Assembly (NCBI GenBank): GCA_027618655.1
Contig: JAQCEL010000009.1
Span: 1 to 41,079 of the forward strand
DNA: 41,079 bases
Origin: Pseudomonadota bacterium
Lineage (GTDB): Bacteria > Pseudomonadota > Gammaproteobacteria > Ga0077536
Reading direction: 5' to 3'
The notes below the pieces were generated by a model, which saw nothing but the letters and a program-made list of their open reading frames with translations, made no database searches and had not been told where the DNA came from. Made by a program: the position numbers and the translations under genes. Of this stretch, positions 16,993-25,018 are shown in pieces; the stretch's first letter is position 1; each line of letters starts with the position of its first letter.

Positions 16993-18039
16993 TTATTTGC
17001 GCAACGAACTCGCCGGGTGTGGCCAAGAATCTCCAAGCTGAGTTGCCAACCAACTCGCTAGCGCCGCGTTCACTGCGCGCGGTTGTTCCTGAGCCATCCA
17101 ATGACCGCTTTCGACAATCACTTCGGTCAGATTTTTGCAGCGCTTGCGCATCGGTTCGGCGAGTCGCGACTCAACCGTTTCGCAGACGTAGTCGTAGCGA
17201 CCGTGCAAAAACAATACTGGCAATTCAAGATTCTCTGGCGCGTCGGCCACGAAGGCTGAATTTGATTCGGTATTCATGTAGTACGAATCCGGACCAAAGA
17301 ACGAGTTTTTGCTGAGGCTTCGCGCGTAGGTTTGCAGATCCTCTTCGCTCACCACATCACTATCTCTCGGCAAATCTGGCGCCGCATTAAGTGGACCGAA
17401 CCATCCACCATTGCGCCGGACACTGGCCGTCATCGCGGGTGTACCAGCGGCTGCCGGATCGCCCTTGCGCAGCAATAGCTTCATTGTGAGATACGGATCG
17501 GCGTCGAAAACCTTGGTCGCGCGTTCAAAATTTTCTAGGTAATAAACCATATAGTCCCACTGACCATAAGGGTATTCAGCTTGCGGATAAATATTACGAT
17601 CGACCAAGGCCAACATACCCCCGGGGCCGTCGTTAACAGAAAAATAAGGCACACAGAGGCTTGCCACTCCGTGACAGCGATCGGGATAGAGACGCGCGAT
17701 GTTCCAAACCGTCGGACTGCCCCAGTCGTGGCCTACCCACACCGCACGATCACGCCCATGGGAATCGAGTAGTTCAAGCATGTCAGTGACGACTTCGCGT
17801 TGCGCATAGGCATCGTGTGTATCGTAATTCGACGATTGCCCGTAACCTCGCATATCCGGCGCAATCACACGAAAACCGAGATCACCAAACACGGGTAACT
17901 GATGACGCCAACTCAATGACAATTCCGGCCAACCATGCACGAAAATGATCAACGGTCCATCGGCCGGACCGGCCGCAAGATAATGAGTCGTGTGTCGAGA
18001 AGTGCTTACTGATCCGGATTCGATTTTCGCGTTTGCCAT
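16993..18039 (-). CDS. Alpha/beta hydrolase, epoxide hydrolase-like
   Basis: A 348-residue alpha/beta hydrolase. The oxyanion motif HGWPE is at 35-39, the nucleophile elbow GHDWG has Asp105 as nucleophile, and the acid and histidine come late (GRYDYVCE and ESGHWMAQEQP). An Asp nucleophile with HGWPE is the signature of soluble epoxide hydrolases and haloalkane dehalogenases rather than esterases. PDMRGYGQSS supports the epoxide-hydrolase subgroup. It lies downstream of the thioesterase gene on the same strand with a gap of about 100 bases, so co-transcription is possible but not compelled. The gene is convergent with the beta-propeller gene. The substrate could be an aromatic epoxide or an ester; only the family is certain. 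Confidence 0.9.
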   Translation of the reverse strand: MANAKIESGSVSTSRHTTHYLAAGPADGPLIIFVHGWPELSLSWRHQLPVFGDLGFRVIAPDMRGYGQSSNYDTHDAYAQREVVTDMLELLDSHGRDRAVWVGHDWGSPTVWNIARLYPDRCHGVASLCVPYFSVNDGPGGMLALVDRNIYPQAEYPYGQWDYMVYYLENFERATKVFDADPYLTMKLLLRKGDPAAAGTPAMTASVRRNGGWFGPLNAAPDLPRDSDVVSEEDLQTYARSLSKNSFFGPDSYYMNTESNSAFVADAPENLELPVLFLHGRYDYVCETVESRLAEPMRKRCKNLTEVIVESGHWMAQEQPRAVNAALASWLATQLGDSWPHPASSLRK

Positions 18040-18142
18040 GATGATTCTTCCAGTTCCCTACGGAGTGAATTCGTTCCGCGCCGATAGTAGCGCAATTAAT
18101 TGCTCATCATCTATCGTCGTAACGAATTTTTCGCTTCAATCG

Positions 18143-18610
18143 TTAAAGGTCGAAAGCGCTCTCAAAGTCGACTGGTTTGAGATTCTCGAATTCGTCGAAG
18201 CTACTTAAAGCCTGCCGCATGTCATCAGGGATGACAGCGGATGCCAAACTGCCATCTTCGTTGATCCGGGCGTAAACGCGTGTGCCAAGCCCTTCGCAAA
18301 CAGAGGCACCGCTCATCGCGTTCACGCAACGTGTCTTCCAATGCAAAGTACTCGTGCCCATTTTCTGTAGTTTGATAATACTTAATACGGAATCGCCGTA
18401 AGCAGCCGGGCCAATAAAACGGAAGTGCACTTCGCCCATCACGAAAGTCGTTCGATTGTTCGCGATCATCGCATCGATAGGGTAACCAATGCGCCGAAAC
18501 AGCTCGTGCTCGGTATCGTTAAACCACGACAACATACGTGGGTAATACACTAAACCGAACGGGTCGGACTCGCCCCAATTTACGGTCAATTCGCGCCAGT
18601 ACATCATCAT
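18143..18610 (-). CDS. Acyl-CoA thioesterase, 4HBT (hotdog) family
   Basis: A 155-residue hotdog-fold protein. The N-terminus carries the 4-hydroxybenzoyl-CoA-thioesterase-type signature WGESDPFGLVYYPRM, with Asp16 at the catalytic position, followed by a helix (SWFNDTEHELFRRIG). Members hydrolyse aryl- or acyl-CoA. It starts with three consecutive ATG codons (18608-18610 downwards), 19 bases after the RidA gene, so the two are co-transcribed. 2-aminobenzoyl-CoA gene clusters usually contain such a thioesterase, which would release CoA from pathway intermediates; that assignment is inferred from context. Confidence 0.9.
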   Translation of the reverse strand: MMMYWRELTVNWGESDPFGLVYYPRMLSWFNDTEHELFRRIGYPIDAMIANNRTTFVMGEVHFRFIGPAAYGDSVLSIIKLQKMGTSTLHWKTRCVNAMSGASVCEGLGTRVYARINEDGSLASAVIPDDMRQALSSFDEFENLKPVDFESAFDL

Positions 18611-18629
18611 AAATATTGTTGCTCAGAAA

Positions 18630-19055
18630 TTATTCGGGGATTACCGCGGTGGCCTCTATTTCGACTTTGGCGCGATCTTCGACGAGCGCGACCACTTGTA
18701 CCAAAGCCATCACCGGGAAATGGTAGCCCATGACTGATCGGTATGCCGCGCCGATTGCTTTTGCGTTGGCCAAATATTCTTGCTTATCGGTAACGTACCA
18801 AGTCAACCGTACGACGTGTTCGGGGCCGGCGTGCGCCTCGGCTAGGACTGCGACAATGTTTTGCAGGGCTTGACGGGTTTGTTCGCCGAGTTCATCACTG
18901 ACGAACTCGCCGGCTTCGTTCCACCCGATCATGCCGCCGACAAAAATCTGTCGCCCTGTGGCAACAATGCCATTGGAATAACCTTTTGGTTGTAGCCAAC
19001 CCGCCGGTTGCAGAAATTGAAGATTAGAGGCTCTCAACAGTTTTGCAGACGCCAT
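18630..19055 (-). CDS. RidA family (YjgF/UK114) protein
   Basis: A 141-residue RidA-family protein: YSNGIVATGRQIFVGGMIG near the N-terminus, the helix QTRQALQNIVAVLAEAHAGPEHVVRLTWYVTD, and the terminal segment ALVEDRAKVEIEATAVIPE. The canonical GPYSQA start is replaced by a QPKGYSNG version, and the Arg usually present near residue 105 in enamine deaminases is not at its standard place (VMALVQVVAL precedes the final strand), so it is one of the pathway-specific RidA branches. RidA proteins hydrolyse enamines and imines to ketones and ammonia. This suits the product of 2-aminobenzoyl-CoA reduction, a ring enamine. Start ATG has AAGAGA upstream. It is divergent from the SDR gene and shares its regulatory region. 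Confidence 0.9.
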   Translation of the reverse strand: MASAKLLRASNLQFLQPAGWLQPKGYSNGIVATGRQIFVGGMIGWNEAGEFVSDELGEQTRQALQNIVAVLAEAHAGPEHVVRLTWYVTDKQEYLANAKAIGAAYRSVMGYHFPVMALVQVVALVEDRAKVEIEATAVIPE

Positions 19056-19191
19056 AGTTTTGATCTCTTATTTGATCGGATATTTAAGCATTGAACTAGC
19101 ACGCAATACCTAGGTGAGACTCATGAATTTTCTCGGCGTAGGGAGCAACGTCCGATCCGGCTATCAGACTGACGCAGTAGCGACGCAGTTT

Positions 19192-19224
19192 TATTTTAAC
19201 TTGTATTGTTTCAAGATTAAAATA
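19192..19224. promoter_or_regulatory. Putative MarR-type operator between RidA and SDR genes
   Basis: A long inverted repeat: left arm TATTTTAACTTG (19192-19203) and right arm CAAGATTAAAATA (19212-19224), complementary except for one bulged base, with an 8-base spacer. It sits 47 bases before the SDR start, in the only intergenic space between divergent transcripts. TTTCAA (19209-19214) followed after 17 bases by TACTAT could be the SDR promoter, overlapped by the repeat. AT-rich palindromes of this kind are typical MarR operators, and the MarR gene is the second gene of the rightward transcript. Confidence 0.55.
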
Positions 19225-19270
19225 TTTACTCTACTATCGATTCAATTAAATTAATTTTCGGAACATTGCG

Positions 19271-20056
19271 ATGAACGACGACACGAACTCTGGCGCACTA
19301 ATCAGCGGCCGCCACGCCGTCGTCACTGGCGGCGCACGTGGCATCGGTGCAGCAGTAGCAGAAACACTCAGTACCATGGGCACGAAATTAACGCTCATGG
19401 GCCGAGACGAACGCGCATTGAGTGAAGCGATTGAGAGACTGCCAGGTAGCGCCTACCAGCTTGTCGATGTGACAAACGCAGCCTCAGTTAACGCAGCATT
19501 CGCTGCGGCTGCGGACCAATTCGGACCCGTTGAAGTCCTAATCAATAACGCGGGTGCTGCTGAGAGCGCGCCATTTGAGAAAACGACCGAGGCGCTTTGG
19601 GACCGCATGCTGGCGGTTAACTTGACCGGGCAGTTTTTATGTCAACAACAAGTACTGCTTGCCATGCGCGCCGCACACTGGGGACGTATCATCAATATCG
19701 TCAGCACCGCAGGCTTGATTGGTTATGCTTACGTCACCGCGTATTGCGCCGCGAAGCACGGCGCCATCGGGCTTACCCGCGCGCTTGCACTTGAAACAGC
19801 GCGTTCCGGTATTACGGTAAACGCCATCTGTCCTGGATTTACCGAAACGGACCTACTCGAAGATTCCATTCAAAACATTATCTCGACAACGGGTCGAACC
19901 CGCGAAGAAGCAGAGAAATCACTCAAGGCCGTAAACCCGCAACGGCGCTTCATTCAACCTTCGGAAATCGCCGCAACCGTTGCTTGGTTGTGCTCGCCTG
20001 GCGCCAACAGCGTAACGGGTCAGTCGATCGCAATCGCAGGTGGGGAAGTTATGTGA
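19271..20056 (+). CDS. Short-chain dehydrogenase/reductase (SDR)
   Basis: A 261-residue classical SDR. The cofactor motif TGGARGIG is at residues 19-26, NNAG is in LINNAGAAES, and the catalytic Y158-xxx-K162 lies in YCAAKHG, with a serine in NIVSTAG upstream. The end, PSEIAATVAWLCSPGANSVTGQSIAIAGG, is typical of 3-hydroxyacyl-CoA or FabG-like oxidoreductases. The probable role is oxidation of a hydroxyl to a keto group on a ring or acyl-CoA intermediate. Its neighbours (RidA, thioesterase, MarR) are the usual set in 2-aminobenzoyl-CoA clusters. The MarR gene overlaps its stop codon by 4 bases, so expression is coupled. Confidence 0.92.
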   Translation: MNDDTNSGALISGRHAVVTGGARGIGAAVAETLSTMGTKLTLMGRDERALSEAIERLPGSAYQLVDVTNAASVNAAFAAAADQFGPVEVLINNAGAAESAPFEKTTEALWDRMLAVNLTGQFLCQQQVLLAMRAAHWGRIINIVSTAGLIGYAYVTAYCAAKHGAIGLTRALALETARSGITVNAICPGFTETDLLEDSIQNIISTTGRTREEAEKSLKAVNPQRRFIQPSEIAATVAWLCSPGANSVTGQSIAIAGGEVM

Positions 20057-20535
20057 ATGCGAAAAAAACCAGCGGCATCAGTAAATCACCAACGACGCGT
20101 GGTAAACAATCCTTGCGATTATGGCTACGGCTGCTGGCCTGTGAGAACTTAGTCGAACAATACGTGCGCACGCAACTACGTACGCGTTTTGACATTACGC
20201 TACCGCAGTTCGACGTGCTTGCGGAACTTGAAAATGCCGGCGAAGCATTAACGATGTCTCAGCTATCGGACAAATTGATGGTCTCCAACGGCAACGTTAC
20301 CGGTGTTATCGATCGACTCGAGCGCGACGGACACGTGCGCCGAGAACCCTCGGCCACTGATCGCCGGGTTCAGTTTATCGCGCTAACTGATCGGGGCATC
20401 GAATCGTTTAGAGAAATGGCTGACGCCCACGAGCAATGGATCAGCCAGCTCTTTGGTCAACTAAATACCACGGATATTAAAGCGCTACTTGACGCTCTAG
20501 AACGCGCGAAAATTTCCATTAGCGCAAATTTGTGA
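20053..20535 (+). CDS. MarR family transcriptional regulator
   Basis: A 160-residue winged-helix regulator. ITLPQFDVLAELENAGEALTMSQLSDKL...VTGVIDRLERDGHVRRE is the MarR recognition helix and wing, ending with the conserved DRRVQFIALTDRG. The flanking helices (residues 20-50 and 120-160) would form the dimer. The start is a GTG at 20053 overlapping the SDR stop as GTGA, preceded by GGGGAAG, which supports this start over an upstream one. MarR proteins of aromatic catabolic clusters typically repress and respond to the aryl-CoA thioester. Its likely target is the inverted repeat at 19192-19224, and perhaps the similar motif before the monooxygenase gene. Confidence 0.92.
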   Translation: MNAKKTSGISKSPTTRGKQSLRLWLRLLACENLVEQYVRTQLRTRFDITLPQFDVLAELENAGEALTMSQLSDKLMVSNGNVTGVIDRLERDGHVRREPSATDRRVQFIALTDRGIESFREMADAHEQWISQLFGQLNTTDIKALLDALERAKISISANL

Positions 20536-20608
20536 ACGACTTTATTGCCGCTCGCCTTTGCGGTGCGGCCGGGAGCCCGGCTAATTAGCAGGGGCCGGTT
20601 GCGCAGCG

Positions 20609-21589
20609 TTAGTGCTGTTTTGCATCAGCGCGGGTAGCTTGAAGTTGCTCACAGAGCATCTTCGCCCCGTCGAGCAGACGTGGCGTGTGCCGTTGCAATA
20701 AATCGGGCGGCACAAAATAAAGCTGTTGGTTGCGAACGGCTTTAAGCGTTGGCCAAGCTTTCCACATATCCAACCAATCTGGACGCGCATCTGCCATGCC
20801 GCTCGCCACGATCGCGTCGGGATCAAGTCGCAGGACGGATTCGACATTGATTCGAGGTGCGATCGGAATCGCGTCTGCGAATACATTGCGACCGCCACAT
20901 AATTCGATTACGGCCGAAATCAAGTGCTCGCCATTCATCGTGATTAGCGGTTGATTCCAGACTTGATAAAACACCCTGACGGGTTCGCGATCGGCAAACG
21001 TCCTAAGCAATTGAGTGTAGGTTTGCATAAATTCTTCGGCGGCGGCGTCACCCCGAGCAGCATGTCCAGACAACAGCCCAAAGTCTCGAAGGGAACGGGC
21101 AACATCTGGTAATTTCTTTGGTTCGTTCGCGTAAACCGTGAGTCCAAGTTCCCGCAGCCGCGAAATCAGATGAGCGCCGTTGCCGCTATGCCACGCCAAT
21201 ACCAGATCAGGCTTGAGTGCGATTAGGGCTTCGTGGCTTACCGATTTTGATGCCCCGACTTGCGCAATGCGGGAGGCCGCTGGCGGATAGTCGCTATGCT
21301 CGACGACACCAACAATTTGGCTGCCGGCGCCTGCGGCGAATAACAATTCAGTTAAATGCGGTGCGAGGCTTACGATCCTCTGCGCAGGCGCGTTAAGGGT
21401 GATCCGCGTGCCTCGATCATCGATAACTGAAAGTTCTGCGACGCTCAGCTGTGTCATCAACATCGTCAAAAATAAGCCGCCAATTCGAACGAACACGCGA
21501 TCAGACCTTCTGCGATTTACGGTGACGCTTCGAACCATTAAGGTCTGCCGAACTGGTTGCGCTTTAAGCACTGGCGTTCGACTTGTCAC
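20609..21589 (-). CDS. btuF: ABC transporter substrate-binding protein, cobalamin type (BtuF)
   Basis: A 326-residue periplasmic binding protein of the helical-backbone (class III) type: ITLNAPAQRIVSLAPHLTELLFAAGAGSQIVGV at the start of the mature part and HEALIALKPDLVLAWHSGN are BtuF/FecB-family segments. The start GTG at 21589 overlaps the ATPase stop codon in GTGA, so translation is coupled. That start gives a long basic N-terminus before the hydrophobic core IGGLFLTMLMTQLSVA, the likely signal peptide; an internal ATG (residue 18) would give a more usual length. The family also includes haem and siderophore binders. The riboswitch, cobQ and BtuB-like receptor in the same operon settle on cobalamin. 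Last gene of the operon. Confidence 0.88.
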   Translation of the reverse strand: MTSRTPVLKAQPVRQTLMVRSVTVNRRRSDRVFVRIGGLFLTMLMTQLSVAELSVIDDRGTRITLNAPAQRIVSLAPHLTELLFAAGAGSQIVGVVEHSDYPPAASRIAQVGASKSVSHEALIALKPDLVLAWHSGNGAHLISRLRELGLTVYANEPKKLPDVARSLRDFGLLSGHAARGDAAAEEFMQTYTQLLRTFADREPVRVFYQVWNQPLITMNGEHLISAVIELCGGRNVFADAIPIAPRINVESVLRLDPDAIVASGMADARPDWLDMWKAWPTLKAVRNQQLYFVPPDLLQRHTPRLLDGAKMLCEQLQATRADAKQH

Positions 21590-22359
21590 AGCAGCGCCAT
21601 GGGATTGCCCGTTCGTGGATGATTAATGATCGCGACGTCGACATCGAACACCTGATTGATTACGGACGTTTGCATGACGTGCGCAGGGCAATCTGCTGCC
21701 GCGATCCGTCCATCCTTCATTAATACCATGCGGTCGGCAAGTTGGGCTGCGAGATTGAGATCGTGCATGACGACAAGGATCCCGACGCCATCTGCAGCAA
21801 AGCGACGTAAAATCTTTACCATCATTTGCTGATGTGCGAGATCGAACGACGAAGTAGGTTCGTCAAGCAGTAGGTAGCGCGATTGTTGCGGCTGCGGTGT
21901 CCAAATTTGCGCCAGTATTCTCGCCAGCTGGACCCGCTGCTTCTCCCCGCCCGATAGTTCGGGATAAAGCCTTGACGCCAAATGATCGGCATCAACCAGA
22001 CTCAAGGCTGCACGCGTAATCTCACGATCGATTTGTCGGCCAGTGGCATGCGGTGTGCGCCCGAGCGCGACGACTTCCGCAGCACTAAATGCGAAATTCA
22101 AGGTCGAGTATTGCGGCATCACCGCAATGGTTCGCGCGAGCGCTTGGATCGAATAAGCCGACGTTAGTTGGCCATCTAGACGAACTTGTCCCACGCTCGG
22201 TGCCCATTGGCCGCAAAGGATCCGCAGGAGACTTGATTTTCCCGCGCCGTTCGGACCTAGTACCGTAACGATTTTCCCGGGTTCGATGTCAATGTCGACG
22301 CGCGAGATTATTTCCGCGCGTGCGAATTGTAGAGAAATCTGACTTGCACTCAGGCTCAC
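21586..22359 (-). CDS. btuD: Cobalamin ABC transporter ATP-binding protein (BtuD type)
   Basis: A 257-residue ABC ATPase. Walker A is GPNGAGKSS (35-43), the signature is LSGGEKQRVQLARIL, and Walker B is YLLLDEPTSSFDLAHQ, followed by the H-loop in VVMHDLNLA. It belongs to the FecE/BtuD/HmuV branch; QLARILAQIW is common in haem transporters too, so the sequence alone would not exclude haem. The operon context (riboswitch, cobQ, BtuB) indicates vitamin B12. Start overlaps the permease stop by 4 bases (ATGA). It energises import at the inner membrane with the permease and binding protein encoded beside it. Confidence 0.9.
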   Translation of the reverse strand: MSLSASQISLQFARAEIISRVDIDIEPGKIVTVLGPNGAGKSSLLRILCGQWAPSVGQVRLDGQLTSAYSIQALARTIAVMPQYSTLNFAFSAAEVVALGRTPHATGRQIDREITRAALSLVDADHLASRLYPELSGGEKQRVQLARILAQIWTPQPQQSRYLLLDEPTSSFDLAHQQMMVKILRRFAADGVGILVVMHDLNLAAQLADRMVLMKDGRIAAADCPAHVMQTSVINQVFDVDVAIINHPRTGNPMALL

Positions 22360-23399
22360 AATGACGAACTCATCGCGCGCTGCTGCCAGAGCAAGGAAAA
22401 GAACACAGGCGCCCCGAGTAATGCGGTCAATATCCCGGTAGGCAGTTCTGCAGGTGAGACGATCACACGCGCTAGACTGTCTGCGAGCACTAGCAAAATC
22501 GCCCCGGCTAGTGCCGAGCCCGGGATCACATAACGATGATCGGGTCCCACGAGTAAGCGCAAGACATGCGGAATAACTAAGCCGACAAACGCGATGACCC
22601 CGGCCAGTGCGACGGCGCTGCCAACACCGACGGCGGTTAGAACGATCAGTCGGCGCTTCAATCGTTCGACGTCGATGCCGAGGTGGCGCGCCTCAGATTC
22701 TCCGAGCAATAACGCATTTAAGCCCGCACTACAACGTGGCAACACGGCAATTAATACGCTGGCTACAACGAACGCGATCGTTACTCTGTACCAATTCGCG
22801 CCGTCGAGACTACCCATTTGCCACAGGCTTATGCGACGCAGCATGTCGTTGTCGGCAAAGTAACTAAATAAATTATTCAACGCGCCAGCGACTGCACTGA
22901 TCGCGATGCCTGCAAGCAACATCGTGGCAACGGCAGTGCCTGAGGCCGACGTTGCGATTCGATAGACAATCACCACCGCGATCAAACCACCGACACTTGC
23001 GCCGAACGCGACTAAGGGTAGCCCAGCAGCTGCAGATTCGAGCCAGCCGCCGCCGAGCACGATGACACAACTCGCCCCCGCCGACGCGCCACTCGTCACG
23101 CCGATAAGCGAGGGATCCGCTAAAGAATTTCGAAACAAACCCTGCATCGCTGCACCACACACCGCTAGGTTGATGCCAATAAAGCAACCGAGCAGTAAAC
23201 GAGGTAAGCGAATTGAGGACAAGATGAGGAAGTCTTGCTCACGCAAGCTTGCGCCAGGGTCGAAAATAATCGCAGGCCAATCGAGCGGCGAGATAAACAC
23301 GGGGCCACTCATCAGAGCAATGAGTAACGCGAACGGCAACGCGATTGCGAGGCCGAGCAAGAGGCTGCGCGGTCGATACCGACGATGACCAGCTAGCAT
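22356..23399 (-). CDS. btuC: Cobalamin ABC transporter permease (BtuC, FecCD family)
   Basis: A 347-residue polytopic protein with about nine to ten membrane segments. Family signatures include SSIRLPRLLLGCFIGINLAVCGAAMQGLFRNSLADPSLIGVTSGA, with the RxPR segment and the GxxxQxxxRNPLA-like part, and later FVGLVIPHVLRLLVGPDHR and LPTGILTALLGAPVFFSLL. FecCD permeases dimerise and form the channel through which cobalamin or siderophores pass. It lies 10 bases after cobQ and overlaps btuD by 4 bases. Substrate assignment to B12 rests on the riboswitch and on cobQ and btuB. Confidence 0.9.
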   Translation of the reverse strand: MLAGHRRYRPRSLLLGLAIALPFALLIALMSGPVFISPLDWPAIIFDPGASLREQDFLILSSIRLPRLLLGCFIGINLAVCGAAMQGLFRNSLADPSLIGVTSGASAGASCVIVLGGGWLESAAAGLPLVAFGASVGGLIAVVIVYRIATSASGTAVATMLLAGIAISAVAGALNNLFSYFADNDMLRRISLWQMGSLDGANWYRVTIAFVVASVLIAVLPRCSAGLNALLLGESEARHLGIDVERLKRRLIVLTAVGVGSAVALAGVIAFVGLVIPHVLRLLVGPDHRYVIPGSALAGAILLVLADSLARVIVSPAELPTGILTALLGAPVFFSLLWQQRAMSSSL

Positions 23400-23409
23400 G
23401 GACGATTAA

Positions 23410-24921
23410 TCATACGTGGCTACCTGCTGATGAATCAGGTTTTGCGTTGGAATCCATCGCAGCTACCAATGTCGGTAAAAGCCGATCTAAATCTAGACAG
23501 GATTCGATAGCGTCTGCGATCCGTTCGAGATCTCGTTCACGTTGCTCGTTCAAATCAAGCGAACTCGGATCGCTAACCCCTGCCCAACGCAGCACTGCGC
23601 GATTTGCGTCACGATGATCCAACACGCCGTGCAGATAAGTACCGATAATCTGTCCATCATCCGACACAGCGCCATCGCATGTACCGTCGTCAAATGTTAT
23701 TGCTGGCGAACGTAACGCTGCGCCGCGGCTCTGACCGCAATGAATCTCGTAACCCTGCACGTCTGGCTGCAACGGTAGACACGTTAACTTAGCCGCTACG
23801 CGCATCAAACGTTTCTCGCGACGAAGCTCCGTTTGTATATCAAGCAGACCGAATCCGACACACGCGCCCGGCGCGCCTTCGACCCCGTGTGGGTCTTCGA
23901 TGTGAGTCCCTAACATCTGGAATCCCCCACAGATCCCGAGGACCCGTCCACCGTAGCGCAGATGACGCTTCAGCGCCGATTCCCATCCGTTCTGCCGAAG
24001 CCAATCAAGATCTGCGCGGACATTCTTACTCCCTGGCAGAATAATTAAGTCAGCAGCCGGGATCGCCTGGTGCGGACCAACGAAACGCACCTCTACCTGT
24101 GGATGCCGACGCAAAGTATCGAGATCCGTGTGATTGCTGATCCGCGGCAGCACGGGTACGACGACTTTTATGGTGTTCGGGCCGCTATCTAACGCTTGGG
24201 CTTGGTCGATTGAATCTTCTCCGTCGAGATACAGACCATGCCAATAGGGCAGCACACCGAAGACGGGTTTGCCGGTTTCGCGTTCCAGCCAATCGATACC
24301 GGGTCGTAACAGCGATTCGTCGCCGCGAAATTTATTGATGGCAAAGCCGCACACTCGCGTGCGCTCGCTCATCGACAAGCACGCCAAAGTACCGATTAAA
24401 TGCGCAAATACCCCACCTTTGTCGATATCGGCGATTAACACCACGGGACAGTCGATCGCTTCCGCGAAACCCATGTTCGCAAGATCGCCCTCACGCAGAT
24501 TGATCTCGGCCGGGCTCCCAGCGCCTTCGACCAGGATAAAGTCGTAACGCTTGGCCAAGTTTGTATACGCGCGTAACGCTTCCTGTAACGCCTGCGGCTT
24601 AAATTCATGAAACGCGCGCGCATCCATGTTGCCAATCGATCGACCGCGCACGATAACTTGTGCGCCGACGTCGCTGGTCGGCTTAAGTAAGATCAGATTC
24701 ATGTCGGTCAGAGGCTCGGTTCGACAAGCAATTGCTTGCAGCGCCTGAGCGCGCCCGATCTCACCGCCGTCGACTGTGACAGCACTATTGAGCGCCATAT
24801 TCTGTGGCTTAAACGGCGCAACATTAATTCCACGTCTTGCCAGAACACGGCCCAGGCCTGCGACCAACGTCGTTTTCCCCGCATCTGAAGTCGTTCCTTG
24901 GATCATCAGACAATCAGTCAT
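23410..24921 (-). CDS. cobQ: Cobyric acid synthase
   Basis: A 503-residue ATP-dependent amidase that amidates four side chains of adenosylcobyrinic acid a,c-diamide. It opens with the CobQ P-loop-like motif ([13 protein letters not shown], about residues 6-18), followed by [13 protein letters not shown], diagnostic for the family. The C-terminal glutamine amidotransferase class I-like domain has the nucleophile Cys331 in [10 protein letters not shown] and the His431 of YLHGVLDH. Length is normal. No other corrin-ring genes are visible, so this may serve salvage of incomplete corrinoids or belong to a cob cluster outside the window. It lies between btuB and btuC in the riboswitch-controlled operon. 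Confidence 0.95.
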   Translation of the reverse strand: MTDCLMIQGTTSDAGKTTLVAGLGRVLARRGINVAPFKPQNMALNSAVTVDGGEIGRAQALQAIACRTEPLTDMNLILLKPTSDVGAQVIVRGRSIGNMDARAFHEFKPQALQEALRAYTNLAKRYDFILVEGAGSPAEINLREGDLANMGFAEAIDCPVVLIADIDKGGVFAHLIGTLACLSMSERTRVCGFAINKFRGDESLLRPGIDWLERETGKPVFGVLPYWHGLYLDGEDSIDQAQALDSGPNTIKVVVPVLPRISNHTDLDTLRRHPQVEVRFVGPHQAIPAADLIILPGSKNVRADLDWLRQNGWESALKRHLRYGGRVLGICGGFQMLGTHIEDPHGVEGAPGACVGFGLLDIQTELRREKRLMRVAAKLTCLPLQPDVQGYEIHCGQSRGAALRSPAITFDDGTCDGAVSDDGQIIGTYLHGVLDHRDANRAVLRWAGVSDPSSLDLNEQRERDLERIADAIESCLDLDRLLPTLVAAMDSNAKPDSSAGSHV

Positions 24922-25018
24922 TACAACTCCACGCGCTCGCAGCGTTAAAACCTACCGACTCGCGATTCCGCTTGTTGAGGGCATCGACGCCAAGGCCCTT
25001 TATTGCGCTGCTGGCCGA

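Noticed and set aside
16962..17002. Two short hairpins at the convergent ends of the beta-propeller and hydrolase genes
   Set aside because: Stems of 6-7 bp without T tracts, and one overlaps the hydrolase coding end; not convincing as terminators.
20568..20581. GCCGGG/CCCGGC hairpin between the MarR and btuF genes
   Set aside because: Only 6 bp, a 2-base loop and no T-run on either side; too weak to call a terminator between these convergent genes.
21586..22359. Haem (HmuV-type) rather than cobalamin ATPase
   Set aside because: The sequence resembles HmuV in places, but the riboswitch, cobQ and BtuB-like receptor in the same operon make cobalamin the better assignment.
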